The position numbers were made by a program, and so were the translations under genes. The notes under the pieces are model-generated. The model did no database searches. It worked only from the letters and a program-made list of their open reading frames with translations, and had not been told where the DNA came from. Positions 25,754-33,308 of a DNA stretch of 64,000 nucleotides are shown here, in pieces; position 1 is the stretch's first letter; each line of letters begins with the position of its first letter. Origin of the DNA: Pseudomonas jessenii (lineage in GTDB: Bacteria > Pseudomonadota > Gammaproteobacteria > Pseudomonadales > Pseudomonadaceae); contig NZ_NIWT01000002.1 in NCBI RefSeq assembly GCF_002236115.1, positions 868,001 through 932,000 on the forward strand. Direction: 5' to 3'.

Positions 25754-27073
25754 ATGAAACTGAATAGCCGTGTGATCTCGAGTGTTTCTACTCAGCGCAA
25801 ATGTGCAGTCTGGATTGAGTTCAGCAGTGCCATCGCACTACTCAGCGCCTCTACCATTGCAAGCGCCAATGGCATTGCACTCAACGAACAAAGTGCAAGC
25901 AGTGCGGGAACTGCTTATGCGGGAAGGTCGTCTTCCGCGCTGGACGCCAGCACTATCTTTGGAAATCCCGCGGGCTTGACCAAGTTGAAACGCAGTGAGA
26001 TTTCCGGCGGGGCCGCGGTCGTCTCGGTGAGCGATGACATCAGTGATGCGCAAAGCAGTGCCCCAGGTACCAATAAGGGGGACTCGGTACCTTTGGGCGT
26101 CGTGCCCTTCGCTTATATGTCGACGCCACTTGATGATCGCTTTTCGATTGGCCTGGGTCTCTATGCGCCGAGTGGTCTGATCAATGATTACGAGAGCACT
26201 TTTCAGGGGCGCTACCATGGCTCCTATAGCACGACCAAGGAAGTAACCCTGCAGCCGACCATTGCTTATCGGATCAATGATTACGTGTCCATTGGTGGCG
26301 GACCGACCATAAACCGTTTCAATGCAAAGCTTCAGAATTACCTGGCCACCGGCGCCTTGAACAACGGCGAGGACACACTGGTCACCATCAAAGGCGATGA
26401 CACGGCACTTGGCTACAACGTAGGCATCCTGGTTGATTTTACTGAGTCAACCCGTTGGGGGATTAACTATCACTCGAAGGTGGACTATGAACTCAAGGGG
26501 CATACTCAGGTTTCTGGCTCCCCGAGCGTTATCCCGCTGGACGGAAATTATGACAACAAGATAGACCTCACGATGCCCGAATCCGTGGACACGTCTATCA
26601 CCCATCACTTCAATGATCGCTGGACGGGCTATCTGGGAACCACCTGGAAACGGTGGAGCCGGATCCAGAAGGTTGAGGCAGTCAACAGCGGTCTTTCCCC
26701 CATGGGCCAGCAGGCTGGCCTGGGACATGTGATCGAAGAAATGAACTGGCGCGACACCTGGAGCACCGCAGTGGGCGCCTCCTATCAAGTGAACCAGCAA
26801 TGGCTGCTGCGCGCAGGCTACGCCTATGATCCTTCGCCCATCAGGAATGCCGATCGCAGCGTGCGCATTCCGGTTGGGAATCGCCAAGCCGTGACCTTGG
26901 GCAGTGCTTATTCGCCAAATTCCGACCTGACGATAGACTTTGCTTACGGATATCTCTGGGATTCCAAAGTATCGGTAAAGCAGTCGAACAACTCCGGTGT
27001 TCAACCGGAATACAGTGCCAAATACGACAATAGTGCGAATGGTGTTTCAGTGCAGGCAACCTATCGGTATTAA
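25754..27073 (+). CDS. FadL/TodX-family outer-membrane transporter
   Basis: This 439-residue beta-barrel passes hydrophobic substrates across the outer membrane. A signal peptide (ending near IASANG) precedes the family start GIALNEQSASSAGTAYAGRS and the hatch sequence FGNPAGLTKL. The barrel ends in an aromatic-type terminus ATYRY. The start MKLNSRVI is chosen for its GAGGTGG ribosome site over an upstream GTG. It has its own transcript after a terminator. As the last gene of the aromatic cluster it likely imports the cluster's substrate. Confidence 0.88.
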   Translation: MKLNSRVISSVSTQRKCAVWIEFSSAIALLSASTIASANGIALNEQSASSAGTAYAGRSSSALDASTIFGNPAGLTKLKRSEISGGAAVVSVSDDISDAQSSAPGTNKGDSVPLGVVPFAYMSTPLDDRFSIGLGLYAPSGLINDYESTFQGRYHGSYSTTKEVTLQPTIAYRINDYVSIGGGPTINRFNAKLQNYLATGALNNGEDTLVTIKGDDTALGYNVGILVDFTESTRWGINYHSKVDYELKGHTQVSGSPSVIPLDGNYDNKIDLTMPESVDTSITHHFNDRWTGYLGTTWKRWSRIQKVEAVNSGLSPMGQQAGLGHVIEEMNWRDTWSTAVGASYQVNQQWLLRAGYAYDPSPIRNADRSVRIPVGNRQAVTLGSAYSPNSDLTIDFAYGYLWDSKVSVKQSNNSGVQPEYSAKYDNSANGVSVQATYRY

Positions 27074-27387
27074 TCGACCTGACTCAGAGCATTTCCACTA
27101 CGTATTGATTGAGTAGTTTTTCCAGCGCCCATTGCTGAACCTGTCATGGGGGCTCTTTACAGCGGGCGGGCGCTACGCGTTCCACGGCGTTAGTAGCCAT
27201 GCCTAATCGAGGTGTTTTACCAAGCTCCTTGCTGTCGGTGCACTCTCCACAAGTGGGTCTCTACGTTATATCTGCGCCTGTCTGAAGGTCGTCGCTATCC
27301 GTGGCGATTTGGAAGACCCCGCACTCGCGCTCCGCGAGTTCGGGACGGCGCCACCGAATTACGCAAATCAAAGCCTGGAGGTTTTGT
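27074..27387. other. Gene-poor gap before the IS30 remnant
   Basis: No coding sequence is supported here. A short perfect hairpin (ACTCGCG, CTC, CGCGAGT) lies at 27323-27339. Confidence 0.5.
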
Positions 27388-27585
27388 GGTGCTAAATCGC
27401 TACGATTTACTTAAGTGAATGGCAGCTTTTGGCTGTGGGTTCAACCGGGCGATGCAACACACTTAAATTCTGCAACGCTGCTCGGGCGAGCAACCTCGAC
27501 CATTAGCCGTGAGGTCAGACGCAACGGCGGTCAATCGAAGGTGACAGCACAGGGTCTACACCGGTTCGTGGGGCACCACCTTTGA
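27388..27585 (+). mobile_element. IS30-family transposase fragment (degenerate)
   Basis: The frame read from 27421 gives LWVQPGDATHLNSATLLGRA then TSTISREVRRNGG, which is the helix-turn-helix region of IS30-type transposases. The preceding VLNRYDLLK is in another frame, indicating a frameshift. The frame stops at 27583-27585, so only a piece of the N-terminal domain remains. No terminal inverted repeats are seen. Confidence 0.65.
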
Positions 27586-27616
27586 ACAATAGGGGAGAAA
27601 CCAGGCACTTTAAAGG

Positions 27617-27994
27617 TCATCGTTTTTGTGAAATCACACCACCCATGTATTGATTTAAATCGCGCAGATCTTTAATGCTCCATGAATGCGGCGATAGCTT
27701 TACACCATTCTCACGCAAGGTTCTTGGAATCAAGTCTCCATTTGGACGAAGTATTATCGAAGATACAATCACGCCCGGATAATCATTTAATCGTTTTTTG
27801 AAAGCGGACGTTGTTAGATTAGGTGTAGGAGGATTGCTTTTATTGGCCAGTGGTCCTGTTGCTTTGAGATCCATTCCGTGGCACATGCTGCATCGCTGTA
27901 GATAGAGATTTTTTCCATTAGCATTATCCGCGAAGGATAGTAATGTTTGAGTCAGCGATAAAATTCCTAGCGAAGCGATGAATAATATTTTCAT
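27617..27994 (-). CDS. Small exported c-type cytochrome
   Basis: This 125-residue protein has a signal peptide (MKILFIASLGILSLTQTLLS, cleaved near SFA-DN) and one heme site CSMCH at about residues 35-39. A distal axial Met may be in NQYMGG near the end. It is a class I periplasmic cytochrome c by pattern. The ribosome site AAGGAAG is good. Base use is much more A+T rich than the neighbours and it is flanked by two IS30-like scraps and an integrase, so it was probably acquired. Its redox partner is not evident. Confidence 0.8.
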   Translation of the reverse strand: MKILFIASLGILSLTQTLLSFADNANGKNLYLQRCSMCHGMDLKATGPLANKSNPPTPNLTTSAFKKRLNDYPGVIVSSIILRPNGDLIPRTLRENGVKLSPHSWSIKDLRDLNQYMGGVISQKR

Positions 27995-28129
27995 TGTTTT
28001 TATCTTCCTTGATGGGATCAGCGTCGATTGGACGCGATTTGGGGCGCGGGAAAGATATCAGCCATCGCGTTGGCACTCACAGTCATTTCTGATGCGCAAC
28101 TCGTTTTCCCGGCGCCTCCCAGTGACCGC

Positions 28130-28192
28130 TCTTGGCTGTGGATTCAACCGGTCATGAAGCCGAAATCAAGCTGAAGAACGTGCTCGGCGATG
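28130..28192 (+). mobile_element. Second IS30-like scrap
   Basis: TTGGCTGTGGATTCAACCGG at 28132-28151 matches 27429-27448 in 19 of 20 bases, and looser similarity continues to GTGCTCGGCGA. It is a second decayed copy of the same transposase segment, on the other side of the cytochrome gene. Confidence 0.45.
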
Positions 28193-28231
28193 TTTGCGCA
28201 ACTATGAGGACTCAACACTAAAGGCACCGAT

Positions 28232-29686
28232 TTAAGACGGCAGTAAAGAGCCAGTCACGGTATACGCAGGAAAAGACATCATCGATTCTGCTGACGGATG
28301 CTCGTAGGTGGAGGACAACATGGCGCTGAGTCGATCGCCCAACAGGTCCCAGGCACGCTTCTTCTCTTCGGCATAATCGTGATGCAGGTAGTGCCGTCTT
28401 ACCCGGGAGCCGGCCAGCACATGGTTTTGGCAGCGATCGATGACGTCCAGGCTGACCCCCAAGGCCTGCATCATGGTTGCGCCCGTACGGCGTAGGTCAT
28501 GCGGTGTCCAGTCGCCGTTTTGGCCGTCGGCAAGCACCAGCGTATCGTCGTGACGCCGTCTGGAGAGAGCCTTGCGGCTTTTAAATCGGGCCTGGCGATC
28601 GCCGACCTGTTTGCTCACCACTTTCACGTCCACATGCCCATCATCCTGCTTGTTCGGAAAGCACCACTGAGAGTCGCCCGTCAGGGTTTTGAGTTCCTGA
28701 AAGAAATGCAGGGCGAAGGGGGAGAGGAAAACATGGTGGTCCTGTTTCTTGCCGCGGGTGCCTTTGACGTTTTCACTGGGGAGGAACCAGGTCTGCTGGT
28801 CCAGATCGACATTTTTCCATTCGGCCTGCAGCAACTCGCCAATCCGACACAGGGTGCCCAGGCTGATCCAGAGCGCGAGTTGGGTTTCTTTTTTCAATGG
28901 CCGAATGCCTTCGTACTTTTGCCCGGCGGGGAGGGCGCTGTAATCGGCGGTCATTTGCTGGAAGCGGTTGTGCAGTTCCAACAGCTCCGCCGGCGAAAGG
29001 ATGCGGCTTCGTTCCGCTTCGTAGTCGGCAGGGATCAGGGGGGAGATGTCGACCAGTTCAGTCGGATCGCCCTCGATCAATAAGGCCCGCCAGGGCTGAC
29101 GCTTTCTGGCCCAACTAAACATCTGGGTGAGGTCGGCGAAAAAACTGATGGCTTGTCGGTAAGCGCCGCGGTTGACCACGGTGCGGATCAGCGCCCGAAT
29201 ATCGTGCTCGGACACATTGTTCACCGCGGTCTTGCCGAGGGCTGGCAAAAGGTCCTTGTTAAGGCGCCGTTGCAACTCGGCATTGCCGTCTTTACGCGCG
29301 ACGCCATCCAGCAGCCAGGCCTTGGCCAGATCCTGGACGGTCAGAGTTTGGACCTTCGTCGATTTTTCCTGATCGGCTTTTGCGTTCGTCGCGGCATGAG
29401 CCTGTGCCTTGGCGGTTTTCTTGTGCTCGTTGGGATTGATCTGCTCATCAATGAGTGCCCGGGCCTGGTTACGCGCCTTACGGATGTCCGTCAGGGATTT
29501 GCGTGGCCAAGACCCGCAGGCGTATTCTTTGTTCTGGTCGCCCCACCGATAGCGATAGAAAAAGCTGACCGACACGCCGTCCTTACGCAGGGAAATTCGA
29601 CCTGCGAGATTGCCATCTTCCCGGAGGATGCGTCCGGCATCGTTGGCGGTCAGCGACTCGAGTTCTTTGATGGTGATTTTGGCCAT
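28232..29686 (-). CDS. P4-type tyrosine site-specific integrase
   Basis: This 484-residue recombinase carries out element integration and excision. An N-terminal arm-binding domain (IRKARNQARALID) precedes a SAM-like core-binding domain and the catalytic domain. In the catalytic domain the Arg is in TLCRIGELL, the Lys near ENVKGTRGKKQ, the HxxR box in HDLRRTGATMM, the second His in NHVLAG and the Tyr in RRHYLHHDY. The ATG (MAKITIK) is chosen over a GTG ten codons upstream. It appears intact. Its start faces a tRNA-Pro 3' fragment 160 bases away, its probable attachment site. Confidence 0.92.
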   Translation of the reverse strand: MAKITIKELESLTANDAGRILREDGNLAGRISLRKDGVSVSFFYRYRWGDQNKEYACGSWPRKSLTDIRKARNQARALIDEQINPNEHKKTAKAQAHAATNAKADQEKSTKVQTLTVQDLAKAWLLDGVARKDGNAELQRRLNKDLLPALGKTAVNNVSEHDIRALIRTVVNRGAYRQAISFFADLTQMFSWARKRQPWRALLIEGDPTELVDISPLIPADYEAERSRILSPAELLELHNRFQQMTADYSALPAGQKYEGIRPLKKETQLALWISLGTLCRIGELLQAEWKNVDLDQQTWFLPSENVKGTRGKKQDHHVFLSPFALHFFQELKTLTGDSQWCFPNKQDDGHVDVKVVSKQVGDRQARFKSRKALSRRRHDDTLVLADGQNGDWTPHDLRRTGATMMQALGVSLDVIDRCQNHVLAGSRVRRHYLHHDYAEEKKRAWDLLGDRLSAMLSSTYEHPSAESMMSFPAYTVTGSLLPS

Positions 29687-29846
29687 AAAATGGGTTCCCC
29701 CTACTTTTACCCCCACAAAAACGTCGGCTCTTGATGGACGTTACTGGACTCTCGTAGAGCAGAACACCGCTGGAGTTCAAGTAAATACTCGCTTGTAAAA
29801 ATCCAGAGTAAAATTTTGGAAGCTTTCAAGAAGTATGAAAAAGGAG

Positions 29847-29891
29847 ATGGGGTGCTAGGGGTCGAGTGTTCGAATCACTCCGTCCCGACCA
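29847..29891 (+). other. tRNA-Pro(GGG) 3' fragment, attachment site
   Basis: The segment has a T-arm (GAGTG-TTCGAAT-CACTC), the 3' acceptor strand CGTCCCG, discriminator A and encoded CCA. It is preceded by an anticodon-loop-like ATGGGGT. C1:G72 with A73 and the GGG anticodon indicate tRNA-Pro. The 5' half is missing, so this is the displaced 3' end left by integration next to the integrase gene. Confidence 0.75.
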
Positions 29892-29899
29892 TATAATTC

Positions 29900-29936
29900 A
29901 AGGGGTTGCGAGATTTTATCTGGCGACCCCTTTTTA
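29900..29936 (+). terminator. Terminator of the tRNA locus
   Basis: AAGGGGTTGC pairs (one G-T) with GCGACCCCTT and is followed by a T run. It lies just after the tRNA fragment and was probably the original tRNA terminator. Confidence 0.85.
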
Positions 29937-30216
29937 TTTTAGGTGGTTTTTACCCCTACAAAACGGCTGGCTCTGGGTGGAATCTTCGATGGATATCAAG
30001 GACGCAATTTGCGCGTTTTCGGTTCTTTTTTATGATCGGCTGCTGCGGTATCGGGCGCGATCCGCGCGGATACGTAACAGACCACCTCTGGCCGAGAGCC
30101 GCCGGTATTAAAGGCAGCTATCACCTCAAAGCGGATACCTATGGGCAGACGGTAATATCGGCGAGCTAAGTCTGCACTCAGCGCAGAAGCACTATCAGAT
30201 ATTCGCCAGAATACGT
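29937..30216. other. Gap with no supported gene
   Basis: A minus-strand open frame of about 95 codons overlaps the AraC gene's end and has no ribosome site or recognisable domain. Nothing else is seen. Confidence 0.4.
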
Positions 30217-31269
30217 TCACGGCCGATCTTTCAATCGGTTCTGAAACAGTAATGGCTGCCTGCGCAATCCCGACTGCCTGCACCATTCCAGCGGGGACAC
30301 ACTAAACCAGCGATTGAATGCCCGCGAGAACGTGCTGACATCGGCGTAACCCAGCTGATGCGCCATTTGTGTCAGGCTGATCGTCGGGACTTGCAGGTAA
30401 TTGCGCACCAATTGCTGGCGTGTCTCATCCAGCAATTGCTGAAAGGACGTGTTTTTTTGCTCCAGGCGACGCTGCAAAGTACGAGGGTTGAGCGCCATGC
30501 AGTCGGCCACTCTGTCGATCGTCGCACGACCGCTGGGCAACAGATTGCGAAGTAATTGTCCGACGTAGCCGGGCATTTCGTCTGCCGACAAGCGTTCCAT
30601 GCCGGACAGATGTTGAGCGATGAGTTGATGCAGTGCTTCGCTGGCGCAATCCAGCGGCTGCGTCAGCACGCAAGCGTCGAATAACAGACCGGTATGTGCC
30701 GCAGAGAAGGTCGGCGTGATGCCCAGCGTCTTCCGATAGACGAACTCATCTGCATGGGGCGAGTGACGAAGCATTACTGCTTCGGGCTGCCATTGGTCCC
30801 CGACCAAGGTCCGCATCAGTTGCATACCGACACCACACGCCAACTCTTCTGCCTGTGACAGTCCGGCCATTGTCGTTTCATCTATCTGGTAACTGAGCAC
30901 GGCAACGCCGTCGACAACCTCGAGGTCAATTTGCGCTGATCCGTTGTACAACGAGAAATTGGCACGCAGCTCAAACAAGGCATCACCGACGGTTCGAGTG
31001 TTGTGAATCAGGAAAAAAATATCACCGAAAACGTCGACCCCTTGATAGAGCCCGAATTCCAGGCCGAACAACGGGTTATTCGAACCCTGTTGGCACAGCT
31101 CCAGCAAGCCGCAATAGTGCTGGAAGGACAGGATATCTTCCGGACGGTGCAGCGAAGCCACGGGCAATGAGGCCTGGCGCAGCATCCGGTTCGGGTCCAA
31201 GCCCTGACTGCGGGCGAATTGATCGAATCCTGCAAGGCTGAGGGCACGAATGAAAGGATTGGAAGCCAT
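30217..31269 (-). CDS. AraC-family regulator (arabinose-binding-like sensor), downstream paralogue
   Basis: This encodes 350 residues. The N-terminal two-thirds matches the AraC_binding-type domain of OruR/ArgR-like regulators (SNNPLFGLEFGLYQGVD, LMRTLVGDQWQPEAVMLRHS). The C-terminal double helix-turn-helix ends with QLGYADVSTFSRAFNRWFSVSP. It is a clear paralogue of the adjacent upstream regulator, sharing SNNPLFGL, NPRTLQR and GYADxSTFSRAF. The ATG at 31269 is 5 bases after the upstream gene's stop; a GTG at 31278 overlaps that stop. Confidence 0.9.
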   Translation of the reverse strand: MASNPFIRALSLAGFDQFARSQGLDPNRMLRQASLPVASLHRPEDILSFQHYCGLLELCQQGSNNPLFGLEFGLYQGVDVFGDIFFLIHNTRTVGDALFELRANFSLYNGSAQIDLEVVDGVAVLSYQIDETTMAGLSQAEELACGVGMQLMRTLVGDQWQPEAVMLRHSPHADEFVYRKTLGITPTFSAAHTGLLFDACVLTQPLDCASEALHQLIAQHLSGMERLSADEMPGYVGQLLRNLLPSGRATIDRVADCMALNPRTLQRRLEQKNTSFQQLLDETRQQLVRNYLQVPTISLTQMAHQLGYADVSTFSRAFNRWFSVSPLEWCRQSGLRRQPLLFQNRLKDRP

Positions 31270-31274
31270 TTCTA

Positions 31275-32273
31275 TCACCGAGGGATTTGATACTTATGTT
31301 GCTTCCACTTTTGCGGACTGATGCCGTTCCAGCGAGTGAAAGCCCGGGAGAATGTACTCAGATCGGCGTAACCCAACAGACTTGCCAATTGCGTCAGGCT
31401 GATCGACGAGTCGCTGAGGTAACGCGCGGCCATTGCCTGACGCGTGTCGTCCAACAGTTCCTGAAATCCTGTGCCTTGCGTCATAAGGTAGCGTTGCAGG
31501 GTGCGCGGGCTGATCATCATGTGCTCGGCAATCTGACCAATCGCGACCTGGCCATTGGCAAGCCTGCTGCGCAACAGCTTTTGCACGTAAGAGGGCAGCT
31601 CTTGCAGCGTCATGCGGGCCAGCTCATCGATGTGTTGCTGGACCAATTGCTGACACCTGACGTCCGTCGCTTCCAGAGGTATCGCTAGCAATGATTCATC
31701 GAACACCCACGCATTGACGGGGCAATCGAAGCGCGGCAACAAACCCAGTAGTGCTCGGTAGGCGCTGCGATTTGCCACACAACAATGGCGCAACATCAGG
31801 CCTCGCGGTTGCCAGGCGTGCCCCAGCAGTTCGCGGAGCAAGCACGCTGCTATCCCCATCGCCAACTCCACCGTCTGACGCACCGAGGCCAACGCTCCAT
31901 CGGTGATTTCATACAGGAGCAGGACGTTGCCAGTCTGACGTTCAAGGCGCACTTGCGCGCCGTCGCTATGAACATGGAAATAGCGGGTCAGTAGATTCAG
32001 CGCCTCGCCCACGTTGCCGGTACAGCGCATGGCGTAGAGCAGGGTGCCGAGACTTTGCGTGCCCTGGTGTAAGCCGAACTGCAAGCCGAACAGCGGATTG
32101 TTCGAGCGCACCGCACACAACTCGACCAAGGCGTTGAACTGAGCGCCGGAAAGTTGCGCATCCAGCAGGTCTAAAGGCAGATGAACCTCAGCCAGCGCCG
32201 AATCCGGATCGATGCCCTGACTGACAGCGAACTCCTTAAACCCTAACAGAGCAGTACCACGGACAGTGGACAT
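31275..32273 (-). CDS. AraC-family regulator (arabinose-binding-like sensor), upstream paralogue
   Basis: This encodes 332 residues. It has the same architecture as the next gene: sensor domain with SNNPLFGLQFGLHQG and LLGHAWQPRGLMLRH, then helix-turn-helix motifs (IGQIAEHMMISPRTLQRYL; LASLLGYADLSTFSRAFTRW). The ATG is chosen over a TTG one codon before. It diverges from a 48-residue gene; the shared region holds a 21-bp-period direct repeat of the kind AraC dimers bind, so it likely controls that gene and itself. Confidence 0.9.
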   Translation of the reverse strand: MSTVRGTALLGFKEFAVSQGIDPDSALAEVHLPLDLLDAQLSGAQFNALVELCAVRSNNPLFGLQFGLHQGTQSLGTLLYAMRCTGNVGEALNLLTRYFHVHSDGAQVRLERQTGNVLLLYEITDGALASVRQTVELAMGIAACLLRELLGHAWQPRGLMLRHCCVANRSAYRALLGLLPRFDCPVNAWVFDESLLAIPLEATDVRCQQLVQQHIDELARMTLQELPSYVQKLLRSRLANGQVAIGQIAEHMMISPRTLQRYLMTQGTGFQELLDDTRQAMAARYLSDSSISLTQLASLLGYADLSTFSRAFTRWNGISPQKWKQHKYQIPR

Positions 32274-32318
32274 CAACTCGATCCCCCGAATGAAACACAG
32301 CTTGTGGCCAAGGGCGCA

Positions 32319-32356
32319 CTGGCACGATTTGCAAAATCTCTGGCGCGATCTGCAAA
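32319..32356. promoter_or_regulatory. AraC-type direct-repeat operator (copy 1)
   Basis: CTGGCACGATTTGCAAA (32319-32335) and CTGGCGCGATCTGCAAA (32340-32356) are direct repeats with a 21-bp period, two helical turns. A conserved block CAATAACAAAAGAC follows 36 bases later at 32393-32406. Both the 3' repeat and the block recur at 39866-39951 with the same spacings. Confidence 0.7.
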
Positions 32357-32443
32357 GCTTTCACCTTGGTCCCGAGACCAGACTTGAACCACCAATAACA
32401 AAAGACCTGCGTTCGGCCCAAGGCTGGACGATGGAGGTATTCG

Positions 32444-32590
32444 ATGCGTCGGTTCCTGTTCGCTTTCCTGGTGGTCGCGCTGATTTCGGGTGCGCTTTAT
32501 TTTCAGCCTCAGCCCGCTGGCCACACTGTTGTTCATCATTCCAATCACCCACCGGTTGCTGGCATCAGCGATGCCTTCACGCATTTCTGA
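32444..32590 (+). CDS. Small membrane or exported protein, paralogue 1 (48 aa)
   Basis: MRRFLFAFLVVALISGALYF is a short basic start followed by one hydrophobic segment, a signal peptide or anchor. A His/Pro-rich linker and the tail GISDAFTHF follow. A GGAGG site lies 8 bases before the ATG. A paralogue of 52 residues (MRRFLLSCL..., tail TSINEVFRHF) occurs at 39989 with an almost identical promoter. The paired conservation of promoter, start and tail argues this is a real gene too short for routine calling. Its role is unknown. It faces a TetR gene that converges on it. Confidence 0.65.
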   Translation: MRRFLFAFLVVALISGALYFQPQPAGHTVVHHSNHPPVAGISDAFTHF

Positions 32591-32617
32591 AGACTAAAGC
32601 GTTCTTTCCTGCACAGA

Positions 32618-33190
32618 TTAGCGCTCGCGGAACTCGCCGCCAGACAGCGCTCCATGCAGGAACATCTGCTCAAGCGTTCGTGCCGAATCAGCATTGGCGG
32701 CACGCCCGCGCTGTTCGGCATCCACCAGGCCATAGACCAGCGTGATGAACAGCTCGGTAAAAATCGCTGCAGTGATGTCGATACGAAACAACCCTTTTTG
32801 CTGGCCTCGCAGGAAGAACCCATCCAGCGCCTCCAGGTAAAACTGCCAGCGTATGTCACCCCGTTCGAAGTCCAGGAAGTCAGGGCGGTATTGCGCCATC
32901 AGAAAGGCCAGCAGTTCGCGATGGGCGAGGTGCTCCCTGATCAATCGGCGTAGCGCGTCCAGTGGCTCCAGATGCTGCAGGCCGGCGCTGCGGATAATCA
33001 GATTGAGCGTGCCCTCGGCGTATTCCTCCAGTCGCTGCCCCAGGTTTTCCCGTGTTCCACAGTAGCGGTGCAGGGTCGCCTTGCTCACGCCTGCCAATTG
33101 CGCCAACTCCTTCATCGTCGCTCGCGGCCGGCTGACGACCGCCACGGTCAGCGTCTTGAGCAGGTGTTCATCATGGGAAATCGGGTTCAT
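32618..33190 (-). CDS. TetR-family repressor of RND operon 2 (paralogue A)
   Basis: This encodes 190 residues. The DNA-binding segment is MKELAQLAGVSKATLHRYCG. It is closely related to the TetR gene on the other side of the RND operon (shared RPRAT.KELA, GVSKATLHR, AFFLRGQ/GFFLRGQ, FTELF and LEQMFLHGA). The ATG is chosen over a TTG two codons earlier. It diverges from the efflux adaptor gene with a palindromic site between them, the usual layout for a local efflux repressor. Confidence 0.9.
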   Translation of the reverse strand: MNPISHDEHLLKTLTVAVVSRPRATMKELAQLAGVSKATLHRYCGTRENLGQRLEEYAEGTLNLIIRSAGLQHLEPLDALRRLIREHLAHRELLAFLMAQYRPDFLDFERGDIRWQFYLEALDGFFLRGQQKGLFRIDITAAIFTELFITLVYGLVDAEQRGRAANADSARTLEQMFLHGALSGGEFRER

Positions 33191-33229
33191 CACCAAGCCT
33201 CAAGCGATGTTTATAAAGGTTCTCAAATT

Positions 33230-33254
33230 TCTCATATGAGACAATATTGACTCA
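33230..33254. promoter_or_regulatory. TetR operator between repressor and RND operon 2
   Basis: TCTCATATGAGA (33230-33241) is a perfect palindrome. Overlapping it, TGAGACAATATTGACTCA (33237-33254) is palindromic apart from one base pair. A related 18-mer occurs upstream of the second TetR at 39805-39822. Confidence 0.7.
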
Positions 33255-33308
33255 TTAGGGCTTAGAAAGTAGCATTCGCACCAAATTCAATCAAGCTTTG
33301 GGTGAGTT

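Noticed and set aside
29996..30286. Minus-strand frame of about 95 codons after the AraC gene
   Set aside because: It overlaps the AraC 3' end, has no ribosome site and no known domain; it could be a relic but cannot be supported.
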